Assembly: GCF_000774145.1 (NCBI RefSeq)
Contig: NZ_KN322987.1
Span: 1,474,670 to 1,538,669 of the forward strand
Source of the DNA: Pseudomonas mediterranea CFBP 5447
GTDB taxonomy: Bacteria; Pseudomonadota; Gammaproteobacteria; Pseudomonadales; Pseudomonadaceae
DNA: 64,000 bases
Direction: 5' to 3'
A program made the position numbers and the translations under genes. The notes under the pieces are model-generated. The model had not been told where the DNA came from. It was given only the letters and a program-made list of their open reading frames with translations, and made no database searches. Positions 63,861-64,000 of the stretch are shown here, piece by piece; the stretch's first letter is position 1, and every line of letters starts with the position of its first letter.

Positions 63861-64000
63861 TGGGCAGCTCCTGGCTGGACAAGGTTACGCGGCGATGCTG
63901 GATCTGCCGGAAGCGTGAAAGTGCGCAGGTCGATGGTCGGCGCGTTGCCGCTGCCGCCCAGACGGTGATCGAGAACTAGCAACTTTGCATTGGCAAGGCC
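63857..64000 (-). CDS. partial CDS, C-terminus of an unknown protein
   Basis: Only the last 47 codons lie in the window (ending TFTLPADPASPRNLVQPGAAH). The stop overlaps the HflC-like start by TTGA, so it is in the same operon. No family recognised from this piece. Confidence 0.6.
   Translation of the reverse strand, partial: GLANAKLLVLDHRLGGSGNAPTIDLRTFTLPADPASPRNLVQPGAAH

Overview
The window is a gene-dense, GC-rich chromosomal segment. Its gene order (purEK, a LysR gene and aspA; pycAB with pycR and a HexR-like gene; a GGDEF/EAL gene and uvrD; a zinc-starvation cluster with zigA and folE2) and its many copies of the 'TGTGGGAGCGAGCCTGCTCGCGA' type REP/REPIN repeat indicate a member of the Pseudomonas fluorescens species complex. 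No rRNA, tRNA, CRISPR array, prophage or IS transposase was seen.

Layout. 1-5.5 kb: DUF3299 and GlsB-type small proteins, then purEK read from a promoter whose leader holds an intrinsic-terminator structure, a LysR gene and aspartase. 5.5-13.2 kb: amino-acid and polyamine metabolism, with an alanine/glycine:cation symporter, asparaginase, an AraC regulator, a DUF3077-type small protein with a structured leader, a deacetylase-like amidohydrolase and a PotF-like polyamine-binding protein. 13.2-26.7 kb is the accessory part. It has two giant predicted toxins or effectors of about 1540 and 1650 residues. The second carries an OTU-protease-like Asp-Gly-Asn-Cys motif followed by an F-box-like segment. 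Between them lie a MocR/PdxR regulator whose linker is encoded partly by a REPIN and by a 12-bp DnaA-box-like array, and a divergent PaiB/GNAT/GNAT operon.

26.9-32 kb: a homocysteine S-methyltransferase divergent from an amino-acid ABC importer pair that lacks its ATPase, then an autotransporter. 32-45 kb: two-subunit pyruvate carboxylase and its LysR regulator, a small basic protein, a HexR-like RpiR regulator, a GGDEF-EAL protein, UvrD, a Tim44-like protein and a SUKH-fold protein. 45-49 kb: a CPA2 antiporter, a hotdog thioesterase, pyridoxal kinase and a DUF3301 protein.

49-56.4 kb is a zinc-homeostasis cluster: two COG0523 GTPases, DUF1826, small secreted proteins, FolE2 (the zinc-independent GTP cyclohydrolase) and a ZnuCBA-type importer. 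Two Zur-box-like palindromes lie in it. 56.4-59.7 kb: a DUF3617 protein, cardiolipin synthase and a cyclopropane fatty acid synthase. 59.9-64 kb is a tightly overlapped operon read leftwards: a partial gene, an SPFH protein with a histidine-rich tail, a second SPFH protein, and a P1B-type metal ATPase. This operon and the OTU giant are the best candidates for poorly described systems.
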